Source: Paracoccus fontiphilus
GTDB lineage: Bacteria > Pseudomonadota > Alphaproteobacteria > Rhodobacterales > Rhodobacteraceae
NCBI RefSeq assembly: GCF_017356265.1
Contig: NZ_JAFNAW010000038.1
Coordinates: forward strand, 1 to 33,063
Reading direction: 5' to 3'
DNA: 33,063 bases
Shown: one piece after another, positions 1 through 7,049 of the stretch
Numbering within the stretch: the first letter of the stretch is position 1
Layout of the letters: every line of letters starts with the position of its first letter
The notes under the pieces: generated by a model
Told to the model about the DNA's origin: nothing
The model's input: only the letters and a program-made list of their open reading frames with translations
Database searches by the model: none
Translations under genes and position numbers: made by a program

Positions 1-597
1 GCGCAGGAGACGACGACCCCCGCACCCGCCGCGGCGGGTGCCGGTGCGGCGGCGGCCGCGTCCGGCAATGCGCCTGCCGCCGAAGGGGCGGCAGCGGCAC
101 CCGGGGGGGCGACCGGCGGAAGCGATGCGCCCGTCGAGATGGCTGAAGGCCAGACCACCCTTCCCAACGGCATGGACATCACCCCCGCCACGCAGGAAAA
201 CGGCCGCTGGTACAATGCCGAGGGCATTCCGACCTTCAAGATCGACGGCAAGGCCGTCGATTTCGCGACCTTCAACGGTTTCCGCCGCTATCACGCCGAA
301 TGCCATGTCTGCCATGGCCCGGACGGCGAGGGCTCGACCTATGCGCCGGCGCTGAAGAACTCGGTGCTGCGGATGGACTATTATGAATTCCAGGAGGTCG
401 TGGCCTCGGGGCGGCAGGGCACAAACTCGGTCATGCCGGCCTTCGGGACGAACAAGAACGTCTGGTGCTATATCGACGACATCTATGTCTATCTGCTGGC
501 CCACGGGACCGGAGAGATCGGCCGCGGCCGTCCGGCCGAACGCGGCGAGAAGACTGACGAATACAAGGCGCAGGAAGAATCCTGCATGTCGATGTAG
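1..597 (+). CDS. cycB: Cytochrome c553i-type c cytochrome, 5' end outside window
   Basis: The reading frame is open from the first base, so the start and most of the signal peptide lie left of the window; the first visible residues (AQE) look like a signal peptidase site. About 45 residues rich in Ala, Gly and Pro follow, then a single c-type heme domain. The heme motif is C-H-V-C-H at 301-315, and the Met of S-V-M-P (433-435) is the likely sixth ligand. Such cytochromes accept electrons from PQQ-dependent alcohol dehydrogenases in the periplasm. In Paracoccus denitrificans cycB (cytochrome c553i) lies beside xoxF and plays the part that xoxG has in other methylotrophs. The stop codon is directly followed by the ATG of xoxJ, so the two are surely co-transcribed. 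Confidence is high for the family and somewhat lower for the exact name. Confidence 0.85.
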   Translation, partial: AQETTTPAPAAAGAGAAAAASGNAPAAEGAAAAPGGATGGSDAPVEMAEGQTTLPNGMDITPATQENGRWYNAEGIPTFKIDGKAVDFATFNGFRRYHAECHVCHGPDGEGSTYAPALKNSVLRMDYYEFQEVVASGRQGTNSVMPAFGTNKNVWCYIDDIYVYLLAHGTGEIGRGRPAERGEKTDEYKAQEESCMSM

Positions 598-1413
598 ATG
601 CGCGGGCTTTGGGGACCGGCGCTGATCCTGGCCCTGGCGGGCGCCTTGCCCGCGGTGGCCCAGGTGGCCGATCTGCGCTCGACCACGCAGTTCCGCGTCT
701 GCGCCGATCCGGCCAATGCGCCCATGTCGGTCCGCGACGGATCGGGTTTTGAAAACAGGCTGGCCCAGGCCTTCGGCGAATGGCTGGGCGTGCCGGTGAC
801 CTATACCTGGTTTCCCTCGGGCATGGGCTTCATCGCCAAGACCCTGCGCGAGGGGAAATGCGATGTCGTGATGGGCTATGCCCAGGGCGACGAGCTGGTG
901 CAGAACACCAACCACTACTACACCTCGGTCTACGGGATCGTGACGCGCAGGGACGGTGCCCTGGCGGGGGTGGATCACCTGTCCGATCCGGCGCTGAAGG
1001 ATCACCCCATCGGCGTCGTGGCGGGCACGCCCCCTGCCACGATCATGGCGCGCGCGGGGCTGGCCAAGGACATGCGCGGCGTCGACCTGTTCGTGGACCG
1101 CCGGGTCGAGGACCCGGTGGGAGAGCTGATCGGCGGCGTCAGGGACGGCACGCTGGAAGCGGCCGTGCTGTGGGGGCCGCTGGCCGGGCCGCGCGTCAAG
1201 GACGATCCGGACCTGCAGTTCACGCCGCTTCTGAAGGAAACGACGGGGCCCAAGATGTTCTACCGCATCACCATGGGGGTGCGGCTGCCGGAACAGGAAT
1301 GGAAGCGGGAACTCAACAGCCTGATCCGCCGCCACCAGGAGGACATCAACGCCATCCTGCGGGATGCGGGCGTGCCGCTGGTGGACGACTATGGCAAGGA
1401 GCTGATCCAGTGA
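598..1413 (+). CDS. xoxJ: XoxJ/MoxJ-like periplasmic binding protein
   Basis: A 271-residue exported protein with a clear signal peptide (about residues 1-22, ending AVA-Q). The rest matches the quinoprotein-dehydrogenase-associated solute-binding family, with a type II periplasmic binding fold, an early F-R-V-C-A-D-P-A-N-A-P-M-S stretch and a second Cys near residue 88. Members (MxaJ, XoxJ) are encoded beside methanol dehydrogenase and its cytochrome and are thought to act on dehydrogenase maturation or activation in the periplasm, not on nutrient uptake. The ATG abuts the stop codon of the cytochrome gene with no spacer, and the last codon overlaps the GTG of the next gene (GTGA at 1410-1413). 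Both suggest translational coupling. No fitting ABC permease for it is adjacent, which supports a chaperone-like role. Confidence 0.87.
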   Translation: MRGLWGPALILALAGALPAVAQVADLRSTTQFRVCADPANAPMSVRDGSGFENRLAQAFGEWLGVPVTYTWFPSGMGFIAKTLREGKCDVVMGYAQGDELVQNTNHYYTSVYGIVTRRDGALAGVDHLSDPALKDHPIGVVAGTPPATIMARAGLAKDMRGVDLFVDRRVEDPVGELIGGVRDGTLEAAVLWGPLAGPRVKDDPDLQFTPLLKETTGPKMFYRITMGVRLPEQEWKRELNSLIRRHQEDINAILRDAGVPLVDDYGKELIQ

Positions 1414-1940
1414 TCCGCGCGGTCCTGCTGGCCTTTCTGTTGGCGGGACCGGCCGCAGCCCAGGTGCCTGAACCCGACGCTTATCGGGGCGAACCTTACC
1501 GCGCCCCGGTGCCCGCGACGCTGCAGGGCGCGACGGTCATCGACGCGGCGCAGGCGTTGCAACTGCGCGCCGAGGGCGTGCCCTTCGTGGATGTCCTGCC
1601 CCGGAAGCTCCGCCCCGAGGGCCTGCCCGAGGGCACCGTCTGGCGCGAGCCGGCCCACGAGACCATCCCCGGCGCGATCTGGCTGTGGGATACCGGATGG
1701 GAAAACCTCGCCCCCGCCGAACAGGCCCGGCTGGAAAGGGGACTGGCCGAGGTGACGAAGGGCGATCCGGCCGCGCCGCTTGTCGTCTTCTGCCGCAGCG
1801 ATTGCTGGATGAGCTGGAACGCCGCGCGCCGGGCCGTGGCGCTTGGCTATACCGGAATCCACTGGTTTCCCGGCGGGATCGATGGCTGGCTGGCCGCGGG
1901 CGGCGCCCCCCTGGTCAAGGCGACACCTGCCGCCCCGTGA
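1410..1940 (+). CDS. PQQ-associated rhodanese-like protein with C-x3-C-W motif
   Basis: A 176-residue exported protein read from GTG at 1410, overlapping the xoxJ stop by four bases (GTGA). The signal peptide covers roughly residues 1-18 (LLAGPAAA-Q). The body resembles a rhodanese fold, with F-V-D-V-L-P near residue 60 and a loop V-V-F-C-R-S-D-C-W-M-S-W at 126-136, so two cysteines (C128, C132) sit beside W133. This matches the family named PQQ-dependent catabolism-associated CXXCW motif protein, known only from genome context. The paired cysteines suggest periplasmic thiol or disulfide chemistry, perhaps on the dehydrogenase or cytochrome, but no reaction is established. Its 3' end runs 26 bases into the convergent beta-propeller gene. 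Confidence 0.82.
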   Translation: MIRAVLLAFLLAGPAAAQVPEPDAYRGEPYRAPVPATLQGATVIDAAQALQLRAEGVPFVDVLPRKLRPEGLPEGTVWREPAHETIPGAIWLWDTGWENLAPAEQARLERGLAEVTKGDPAAPLVVFCRSDCWMSWNAARRAVALGYTGIHWFPGGIDGWLAAGGAPLVKATPAAP

Positions 1941-2847
1941 ACTGCCCGAAGGCGCGGGGGCCCGGGGGCATGGCGATCTCGGCGGTGATGTCCAGGCTTT
2001 CGGCGTCGATGATGGCCAGGCTGTCCGAATCCCAGTTGGCGACCGCGAGGGCCTTGCCGCCGGGCAGGGCGCTGATGCCTTCGGGATAGTCGCCGATGGG
2101 AACCTCGGCCAGGACGGCCAGCGTGGCGGGATCGAAGACCGTCAGCGTGCCCGCATATTGGTTGGTGACAAAGCCGCGCCCCCCTGCGAAGGCCACGGCA
2201 TAGGGATGGCTGCCGGTCGGAACGCTGCCCGCCAGCCGGCCCGTTGCGGGGTCGATCACCGATACCGTGTCGCCCTGAACATCCGCCGTCCAGAAGCGCC
2301 CGTCGTGAAAGGTGATGCCGAAGGGATGCGCCCCCGCCGTCCTGACCCTGTGCAGCAGCCTGCCGGTCGCGGCGTCGAAGATGCTGATCGCGTCGTCGTC
2401 CCGATCCGCCGTGGCGACCCATGCGCCGTCATCGCTGACCGCGACCCCGGCAGGCGCCGCGCCGGTCGGCACGGCCCAGGCCTGTTCCAGATCCCGGTCG
2501 AGATACAGCAGCCGTGCCCCGAACCAGTCGGTCACGAACAGCCCGCCCTGTGGCGAGGCCGCCAGCCCGAAGGCGCCTTCGCCCAGGGCGCGGCTGGCCT
2601 TGATGCCGCCAGCCTCGTCCAGGACATGAAGCCGCCCGGTTTCCGCCGCGATCACATAGGCGCGGCCCGCGGCAGGATCATAGGCCACCGGCGCCGGCTT
2701 TCCCGCGATCGGCGTCTGGGCCAGCACCGCGCCCGTCGCGGTGTCGACCAGCGTGACGGTTCCGGCATTCTGGCTGGTCACGAAGGCCAGATCCCCCGCC
2801 CATGCGGGGGATGCCAGCAGCGTCAGGGCCAGCGCGGCAAGCCTCAC
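1915..2847 (-). CDS. Exported YVTN-family beta-propeller protein (YncE-like)
   Basis: A 310-residue protein. I start it at GTG 2847, because this overlaps the stop of the upstream SRPBCC gene (GTGA) and gives a clean signal peptide (VRLAALALTLLASPAWA-G); the frame stays open further upstream but that part is an Arg-rich shadow. The mature part consists of about seven repeats with V-x-V-I/F-D-x-A-T-G-x-L type strands, typical of the 40-residue YVTN propeller family. It has the general look of the second propeller in this window at 4762-5727 but is clearly not a duplicate. Its role in alcohol oxidation is not known. Genome context in PQQ clusters suggests a periplasmic scaffold or metal/cofactor binding protein, which is inference. 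Confidence 0.82.
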   Translation of the reverse strand: MRLAALALTLLASPAWAGDLAFVTSQNAGTVTLVDTATGAVLAQTPIAGKPAPVAYDPAAGRAYVIAAETGRLHVLDEAGGIKASRALGEGAFGLAASPQGGLFVTDWFGARLLYLDRDLEQAWAVPTGAAPAGVAVSDDGAWVATADRDDDAISIFDAATGRLLHRVRTAGAHPFGITFHDGRFWTADVQGDTVSVIDPATGRLAGSVPTGSHPYAVAFAGGRGFVTNQYAGTLTVFDPATLAVLAEVPIGDYPEGISALPGGKALAVANWDSDSLAIIDAESLDITAEIAMPPGPRAFGQFTGRQVSP

Positions 2848-3401
2848 TCGGCCTTGCCGAAGCGTTCGGCCAAGGCGTCGAGCCCCGCCTGATAGACGCC
2901 GTTCACCGCCGCCATCGCGGCATCGTCGTTCAATTCGGCGGGCGGATCGTTGTTCGGATAGCCGCGATAGAAGCCGGCCTTCCACGTGACCTCGGCGCGG
3001 CCGTCCTTGTCCTTGACCTGGAGCGTCGAGGAATAGTTCGTCACCGGCAGAACCTCGACCGCGACATCGGTGATCATGTACTTGTATTGCCGCTTGTCCG
3101 GGTCGATCGACATCAGCTTCTCGGTGATGGTGGGATCGCCGCTGTCGGCCTTCAGATGCAGGACGCGCGTCGATTCCTCGGGGACATCGGCGGGCGCGCC
3201 TTCGGGCGTCATTTCGGTGCCGGCGACGGCCGGGTGCCAGCTCATGTCGTCGAACTGGCCGATGACCTGCCAGACCTCGTCGGGGGTGGCGTCCAGCAAG
3301 ACCGTCTGTTCGGTCTTCAGCCGCGCCGGTCCATGCGCCTCGGCCCCCGCGGCCAAGGCCAGCGTCGCGGCGACGGCCAAGCCCAGCATCCTGTGCATCA
3401 T
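2844..3401 (-). CDS. Exported SRPBCC-domain protein, MxaD-like
   Basis: A 185-residue protein starting at ATG 3401, preceded by AAGGGA with a suitable gap; a second ATG follows at once. Residues 1-21 form a signal peptide (LALAAGAEA-H). The rest is a START/SRPBCC fold: V-L-L-D-A-T-P-D-E-V-W-Q-V-I-G-Q-F near the start and a W-K-A-G-F-Y-R-G-Y strand with a long C-terminal helix. MxaD of methylotrophs has this architecture and stimulates electron flow between methanol dehydrogenase and its cytochrome, so a matching periplasmic role with XoxF is likely here. That assignment is inference from fold and neighbours. The gene is head-to-head with the ABC operon at 3563 and translationally coupled to the propeller gene downstream. 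Confidence 0.8.
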   Translation of the reverse strand: MMHRMLGLAVAATLALAAGAEAHGPARLKTEQTVLLDATPDEVWQVIGQFDDMSWHPAVAGTEMTPEGAPADVPEESTRVLHLKADSGDPTITEKLMSIDPDKRQYKYMITDVAVEVLPVTNYSSTLQVKDKDGRAEVTWKAGFYRGYPNNDPPAELNDDAAMAAVNGVYQAGLDALAERFGKAE

Positions 3402-3562
3402 CTGTTCAGTCCCTTCGCAAGTGCATCCCGACCATGCCCCCCGCAAACGGTCCCCGTCCATAAGACCTAAGACGTATCCAAATCTTCCCGGCGGATACGG
3501 GAAATAAAACCGTCTTGCCGCTAGGCCCTTCACGACCCAACATGCCGGCAGGGAGACGCAAA
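3402..3562. promoter_or_regulatory. Divergent control region with perfect inverted repeat
   Basis: This 161-base gap separates the leftward SRPBCC-propeller pair from the rightward ABC operon and must hold promoters for both. It contains a perfect 7-base inverted repeat, CGTATCC (3473-3479) and GGATACG (3493-3499), 13 bases apart, preceded by a direct repeat TAAGAC (3461-3466 and 3468-3473). The spacing would suit a dimeric regulator, for example a LuxR-type response regulator such as FlhR that controls methylotrophy genes in Paracoccus. No confident -35/-10 pair was found. The ribosome binding site of the rightward gene is GGGAG at 3551-3555. Confidence 0.5.
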
Positions 3563-4753
3563 ATGTTCAAGGGAATCATGGGACTTTTGGCTGGTGCCGC
3601 CGCACTGGCCGGGCCGGTCATGGCCGAAGCGCAGCCCGGGGCGCAGCAAATCCGGGCGGCCGTGCTGCGCGTGGACAGCCCGGGCCTGCCGCCGATTTCC
3701 CGGCTGGATCTGCCGCCCGAGGATCTGGGCTTTGCCGGCGCGCGCCTTGCGACCCAGGACAACGACACCACCGGCCGCTTCATGGGCCAGGATTTCGAGA
3801 CGGTCGAGATCACCGCCACGCCCGAAACCGCCGCAGCCGAAATGGACAAGATCCTGGAGGGCGGCACCCAGTTCGTCGTGGTCCTGGCCGATGACGCGAC
3901 CACCCTGGCCCTGGCCGACCAGGTGGGCGAGCGGGCCATGCTGCTGAACGCCCGCGCACGGGGCGACGCCTTGCGCGGGGCCGACTGCCGCGCCAACACC
4001 ATCCATGTCGCGCCCAGCCACGCCATGCTGGCCGATGCCCTGGCGCAGTTCCTGATGTGGAAGAACTGGCCCGAATGGCTGCTGGTCAAGGGCAGCCACC
4101 CCGAGGATGAGAACCTGGCCGCCGCCTGGCGCCGCGCGGCCGCGAAGTTCGGCGCCACCATCGTCGAGGAGCGCGTGTTCGCCGATACCGGCGGCGCCCG
4201 CGCGACCGATTCCGGCCATGTGCAGGTTCAGGCGCAGATGCCGGTCTTCACCCAGCGCGCGCCGGACTACGACATCCTGGTCGCCGCCGACGAAAGCGAC
4301 ATCTTCGCACCGTACCTGCCCTACCTGACCTGGGACCCGCGCCCCGTGGCCGGTTCCGCCGGGCTGGTCCCGCGCAGCTGGCATCCCGCGATGGAGGCCT
4401 GGGGCGGGATGCAATACCAGAACCGCTTCGAGAAGCTGGCCAACCGTCCCATCCGCGAGGAAGACTATCAGGCCTGGCTGGCCCTGCGCATCGTGGGCGA
4501 GGCCGCGACGCGGACCCAGTCCGCCGATCCGGCGGAACTGCGCGAATTCATCCTGTCCGATCAGTTCGACGTGGCGGGCTTCAAGGGCCAGAAGCTGACG
4601 GTGCGGGACTGGGACCACCAGGTCCGCCAGCCGATCCTGCTGACCACGGGGGTGCTGACCACCTCGGTCAGCCCGCAGGACCAGTACCTGCACCAGACCA
4701 GCGCGCTGGATACCCTGGGCATCGACCGCCCCGAAACCGAATGTTCATTTTGA
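3563..4753 (+). CDS. PQQ-dependent alcohol oxidation ABC system, substrate-binding protein
   Basis: A 396-residue exported protein; the ATG at 3563 has GGGAG seven bases upstream and opens a signal peptide (MFKGIMGLLAGAAALAGPVMAEA). The mature part has the type I periplasmic binding fold of LivK-like proteins and matches the subfamily found only beside PQQ-dependent alcohol dehydrogenases. It heads a run of six rightward genes ending at 8457. It resembles the binding component of PedA1A2BC of Pseudomonas putida, a system reported to support growth when lanthanides are scarce. The ligand is not known and cannot be read from the sequence. It may be a metal complex, cofactor or alcohol-derived compound. 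Family assignment is firm, ligand open. Confidence 0.85.
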   Translation: MFKGIMGLLAGAAALAGPVMAEAQPGAQQIRAAVLRVDSPGLPPISRLDLPPEDLGFAGARLATQDNDTTGRFMGQDFETVEITATPETAAAEMDKILEGGTQFVVVLADDATTLALADQVGERAMLLNARARGDALRGADCRANTIHVAPSHAMLADALAQFLMWKNWPEWLLVKGSHPEDENLAAAWRRAAAKFGATIVEERVFADTGGARATDSGHVQVQAQMPVFTQRAPDYDILVAADESDIFAPYLPYLTWDPRPVAGSAGLVPRSWHPAMEAWGGMQYQNRFEKLANRPIREEDYQAWLALRIVGEAATRTQSADPAELREFILSDQFDVAGFKGQKLTVRDWDHQVRQPILLTTGVLTTSVSPQDQYLHQTSALDTLGIDRPETECSF

Positions 4754-4761
4754 GAGGTTCC

Positions 4762-5727
4762 ATGAAACCGCTTCTGGTCCTGGCCCCGGCCCTTGTCCTG
4801 CTGGCCCAGCCCGCGCTGGCCAACCGCGTCTTCGTCAGCAACGAAAAGGGCAACGACGTCACTGTCCTCGACAGCGAGACGCTGGAGGTGATCGGCACCT
4901 ATCCGGTCGGCAACCGCCCGCGCGGCATCACCATCGCCCCCGACGGGTCCGAGCTTTACGTCTGCGCGTCCAACGACAACCTGGTCCGCGTCTTCGACCC
5001 CGAGACGATGGAGGAACTGCACACCCTTCCGTCCGGCCCCGACCCCGAGCTGTTCGTGCTGCATCCTTCGGGCAACCCGCTGTATGTCGCGAACGAGGAC
5101 GACAACCTTGTCACCGTGGTGGACGTGAAGACCAAGCAGGTCCTAGCGGAAATCCCAGTGGGGGTGGAGCCCGAGGGCATGGGCGTCAGCCCCGATGGCA
5201 AGATCGTCATCAACACCTCCGAGACCACCAACATGGCGCATTTCATCGACACCGAGACGTTCGAGATCGTCGCCAACGTCCTGGTGGACAGCCGCCCCCG
5301 TTTCGCCGAATACAACCACGACGGCACGAAGCTGTATGTCAGCGCCGAGATCGGCGGCACGGTCAGCGTGATCGACCCGGCGACGCAGGAGATCACCAAG
5401 AAGATCACCTTCGAGGTGCCGGGTGTCCTGCCCGAGGCGATCCAGCCCGTCGGCGTCCGCGTGACGAATGACGGCAGCAAGGTCTTCGTGGCGCTTGGGC
5501 CGTCGAACCGGGTGGCCGTGATCGATGGCGAAACGGACGAGGTCAAGGACTACCTTCTGGTCGGCCAGCGGGTCTGGCAGATGGCCTTCACCCCGGACGA
5601 GAAATACCTGTTCACCACCAACGGCAATTCCAACGACGTGTCGGTCATCGACGTGGCCGCCGAGGAGGTCGTGAAATCCGTCCCCGTGGGCCAGCAGCCC
5701 TGGGGCGTCGTCGTCGCGCCGAACTGA
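4762..5727 (+). CDS. PQQ-dependent catabolism-associated beta-propeller protein
   Basis: A 321-residue exported protein starting at ATG 4762 (AGAGG five bases upstream), eight bases after the binding-protein stop. The signal peptide is MKPLLVLAPALVLLAQPALA. The mature chain begins N-R-V-F-V-S-N-E-K-G-N-D-V-T-V-L-D and consists of seven or so YVTN repeats (V-x-V-I-D-x-x-T-x-E-V/I with G-x-x-P-x-G turns), closing with a repeat much like the first. This subfamily is restricted to operons with the PQQ-linked ABC transporter and probably works with the binding protein in the periplasm. The beta-propeller may present a binding surface for a partner or metal, which is inference. An extra upstream ATG at 4741 is rejected because it lies inside the previous gene and gives a poorer leader. 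Confidence 0.86.
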   Translation: MKPLLVLAPALVLLAQPALANRVFVSNEKGNDVTVLDSETLEVIGTYPVGNRPRGITIAPDGSELYVCASNDNLVRVFDPETMEELHTLPSGPDPELFVLHPSGNPLYVANEDDNLVTVVDVKTKQVLAEIPVGVEPEGMGVSPDGKIVINTSETTNMAHFIDTETFEIVANVLVDSRPRFAEYNHDGTKLYVSAEIGGTVSVIDPATQEITKKITFEVPGVLPEAIQPVGVRVTNDGSKVFVALGPSNRVAVIDGETDEVKDYLLVGQRVWQMAFTPDEKYLFTTNGNSNDVSVIDVAAEEVVKSVPVGQQPWGVVVAPN

Positions 5728-5754
5728 CGGCATCCATTTTCAAGGAGAGTAAAC

Positions 5755-6315
5755 ATGACCCGTCTGCTGACCATCCTGATGATCCTGGCAGGGCTTGCCG
5801 CCCCGGTGTCCGCGCAGGAGGCCGCAACCGAGGAACCGGCGGCCGAGGCCACCGCAACCGCCGCCGAGGAGGACGAGGGCGAAGAAGACGAGGAAGAGGA
5901 AGAAGCGGGGGACGCCGCCACGACCTATGACGCGAAGGGCAAGTTCGACTACGGCTTTTCCGGCATCATGGCGCGTGACAACCGCACGGATCTGGCGCCG
6001 CTGACGCTGGCATCCGGGCAGCCGGTCGCGGGCGGGGCCTATACGCTGAAGTCGGGCGGCTTCTACCGCATCGCGATCAACGCGGACGGCAGCCAGGAAC
6101 TGGCGCTGTCGGGCGGCGACTTCTTCCGCGCCATCTGGATCAACGAGATCGTCATCAACGACATCGAGATCCGCCCCATGGGTGTCCACAGCATCGAATT
6201 CGACAACGCGGGCACCGCGGTCATCAGCTTCGTTGCCGTGACGCCCGGGCGCTATACACTGTCGGTGCCCGGCTCGTCCGGCGAAACGCAGCAGGCCGTG
6301 TTCAACATCCAGTAA
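5755..6315 (+). CDS. Exported protein with Glu/Asp-rich tract, function unknown
   Basis: A 186-residue protein preceded by AAGGAGAG and read from ATG 5755. Residues 1-20 are a signal peptide (GLAAPVSA-Q). A low-complexity segment follows: Ala/Glu/Thr-rich to about residue 37, then residues 38-50 with 12 acidic residues out of 13. The C-terminal part (about 57-186) is rich in beta strands and ends T-P-G-R-Y-T-L-S-V-P-G-S-S-G-E-T, which resembles the last strands of cupredoxin-like domains. It lacks the Cys and the two His ligands of blue copper proteins (a single His, near residue 144). No EF-hand is present. Position between the propeller and the ABC ATPase argues for a part in the same transport or metal-handling system; the acidic tract could bind cations. 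Function is not known. Confidence 0.75.
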   Translation: MTRLLTILMILAGLAAPVSAQEAATEEPAAEATATAAEEDEGEEDEEEEEAGDAATTYDAKGKFDYGFSGIMARDNRTDLAPLTLASGQPVAGGAYTLKSGGFYRIAINADGSQELALSGGDFFRAIWINEIVINDIEIRPMGVHSIEFDNAGTAVISFVAVTPGRYTLSVPGSSGETQQAVFNIQ

Positions 6316-6323
6316 GGGCCGAC

Positions 6324-7049
6324 GTGACAACAGATGCGCTTCGGATCACCGGCCTGTCGCACCGCTTCGGAGCCGTTCAGGCGCTGTCGGACGTATCGCT
6401 GCGTGTGCCGCGCGGCAGCTTCACCGCGCTTCTGGGCGTGAACGGCGCGGGCAAGACCACGCTGTTCTCTCTGGTGACGCGGCTTTACGGCAACGTGTCG
6501 GGCAGCATCGAGGTCGCGGGCTTTGATCTGCGCCGCCAGCCTGCGCAGGCCATGGCGCGACTGGGGGTGGTGTTCCAAAGCCGCGCCTTGGACGCCGACC
6601 TGACGGTGGCGCAGAACCTGGCCTATCACGCGGCGCTGCACGGCATCGGGCGCAAGCAGGCGCGGGACCGGATCGAACGGGTTCTGGCGCAGGTGGACTT
6701 GGAAAGCCGGGCGGGCGACCGCGTGTCGGCCCTGTCCGGCGGCCAGCAGCGGCGCGCCGAAATCGCCCGCGCCCTGATCCACCGCCCCGACCTGCTGCTG
6801 CTGGACGAGGCGACGGTCGGCCTGGACGTGAAGTCCCGGGCCGAGGTCCTGGCCCTGACCCGCCGCCTGATCGCGGCCGAGGGTGTCTCGGCGCTGTGGG
6901 CCACGCATATCCTGGATGAAATCCAGCCCGACGACGACCTTGTGATCCTGCACAAGGGCCGGGTGCTGCAGGCGGGCAAGGCGGCAGCCATCGCGGGGCC
7001 TTCCGGGCTGACCCGGACCTTCCTGTCCCTGACCGGGGCCGCCGCATGA
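6324..7049 (+). CDS. ABC transporter ATPase of the PQQ-linked (PedB-like) system
   Basis: A 241-residue cytoplasmic ATPase with GTG start at 6324, eight bases after the previous stop and with AAGG ahead of it. Walker A is G-V-N-G-A-G-K-T (38-45), the Q-loop glutamine is Q85, the signature is L-S-G-G-Q (137-141), Walker B is L-L-L-L-D-E (157-162) and the switch histidine is H195. The sequence is DrrA/CcmA-like, the class that normally pairs with ABC-2 permeases, as it does here. It powers the membrane step of the PQQ-associated transporter, most likely as a homodimer, since only one ATPase gene is present. Its stop overlaps the permease start (ATGA at 7046-7049). Confidence 0.92.
   Translation: MTTDALRITGLSHRFGAVQALSDVSLRVPRGSFTALLGVNGAGKTTLFSLVTRLYGNVSGSIEVAGFDLRRQPAQAMARLGVVFQSRALDADLTVAQNLAYHAALHGIGRKQARDRIERVLAQVDLESRAGDRVSALSGGQQRRAEIARALIHRPDLLLLDEATVGLDVKSRAEVLALTRRLIAAEGVSALWATHILDEIQPDDDLVILHKGRVLQAGKAAAIAGPSGLTRTFLSLTGAAA

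Noticed and set aside
3402..3533. 44-codon N-terminal extension of the SRPBCC protein
   Set aside because: It has no coding character, crosses the divergent control region, and would hide the signal peptide that starts at 3401.
5868..5913. EF-hand or lanmodulin-like metal site in the acidic protein
   Set aside because: The acidic run lacks the spaced D-x-D-x-D/N loop pattern of EF-hands; only a general polyacidic tract can be claimed.
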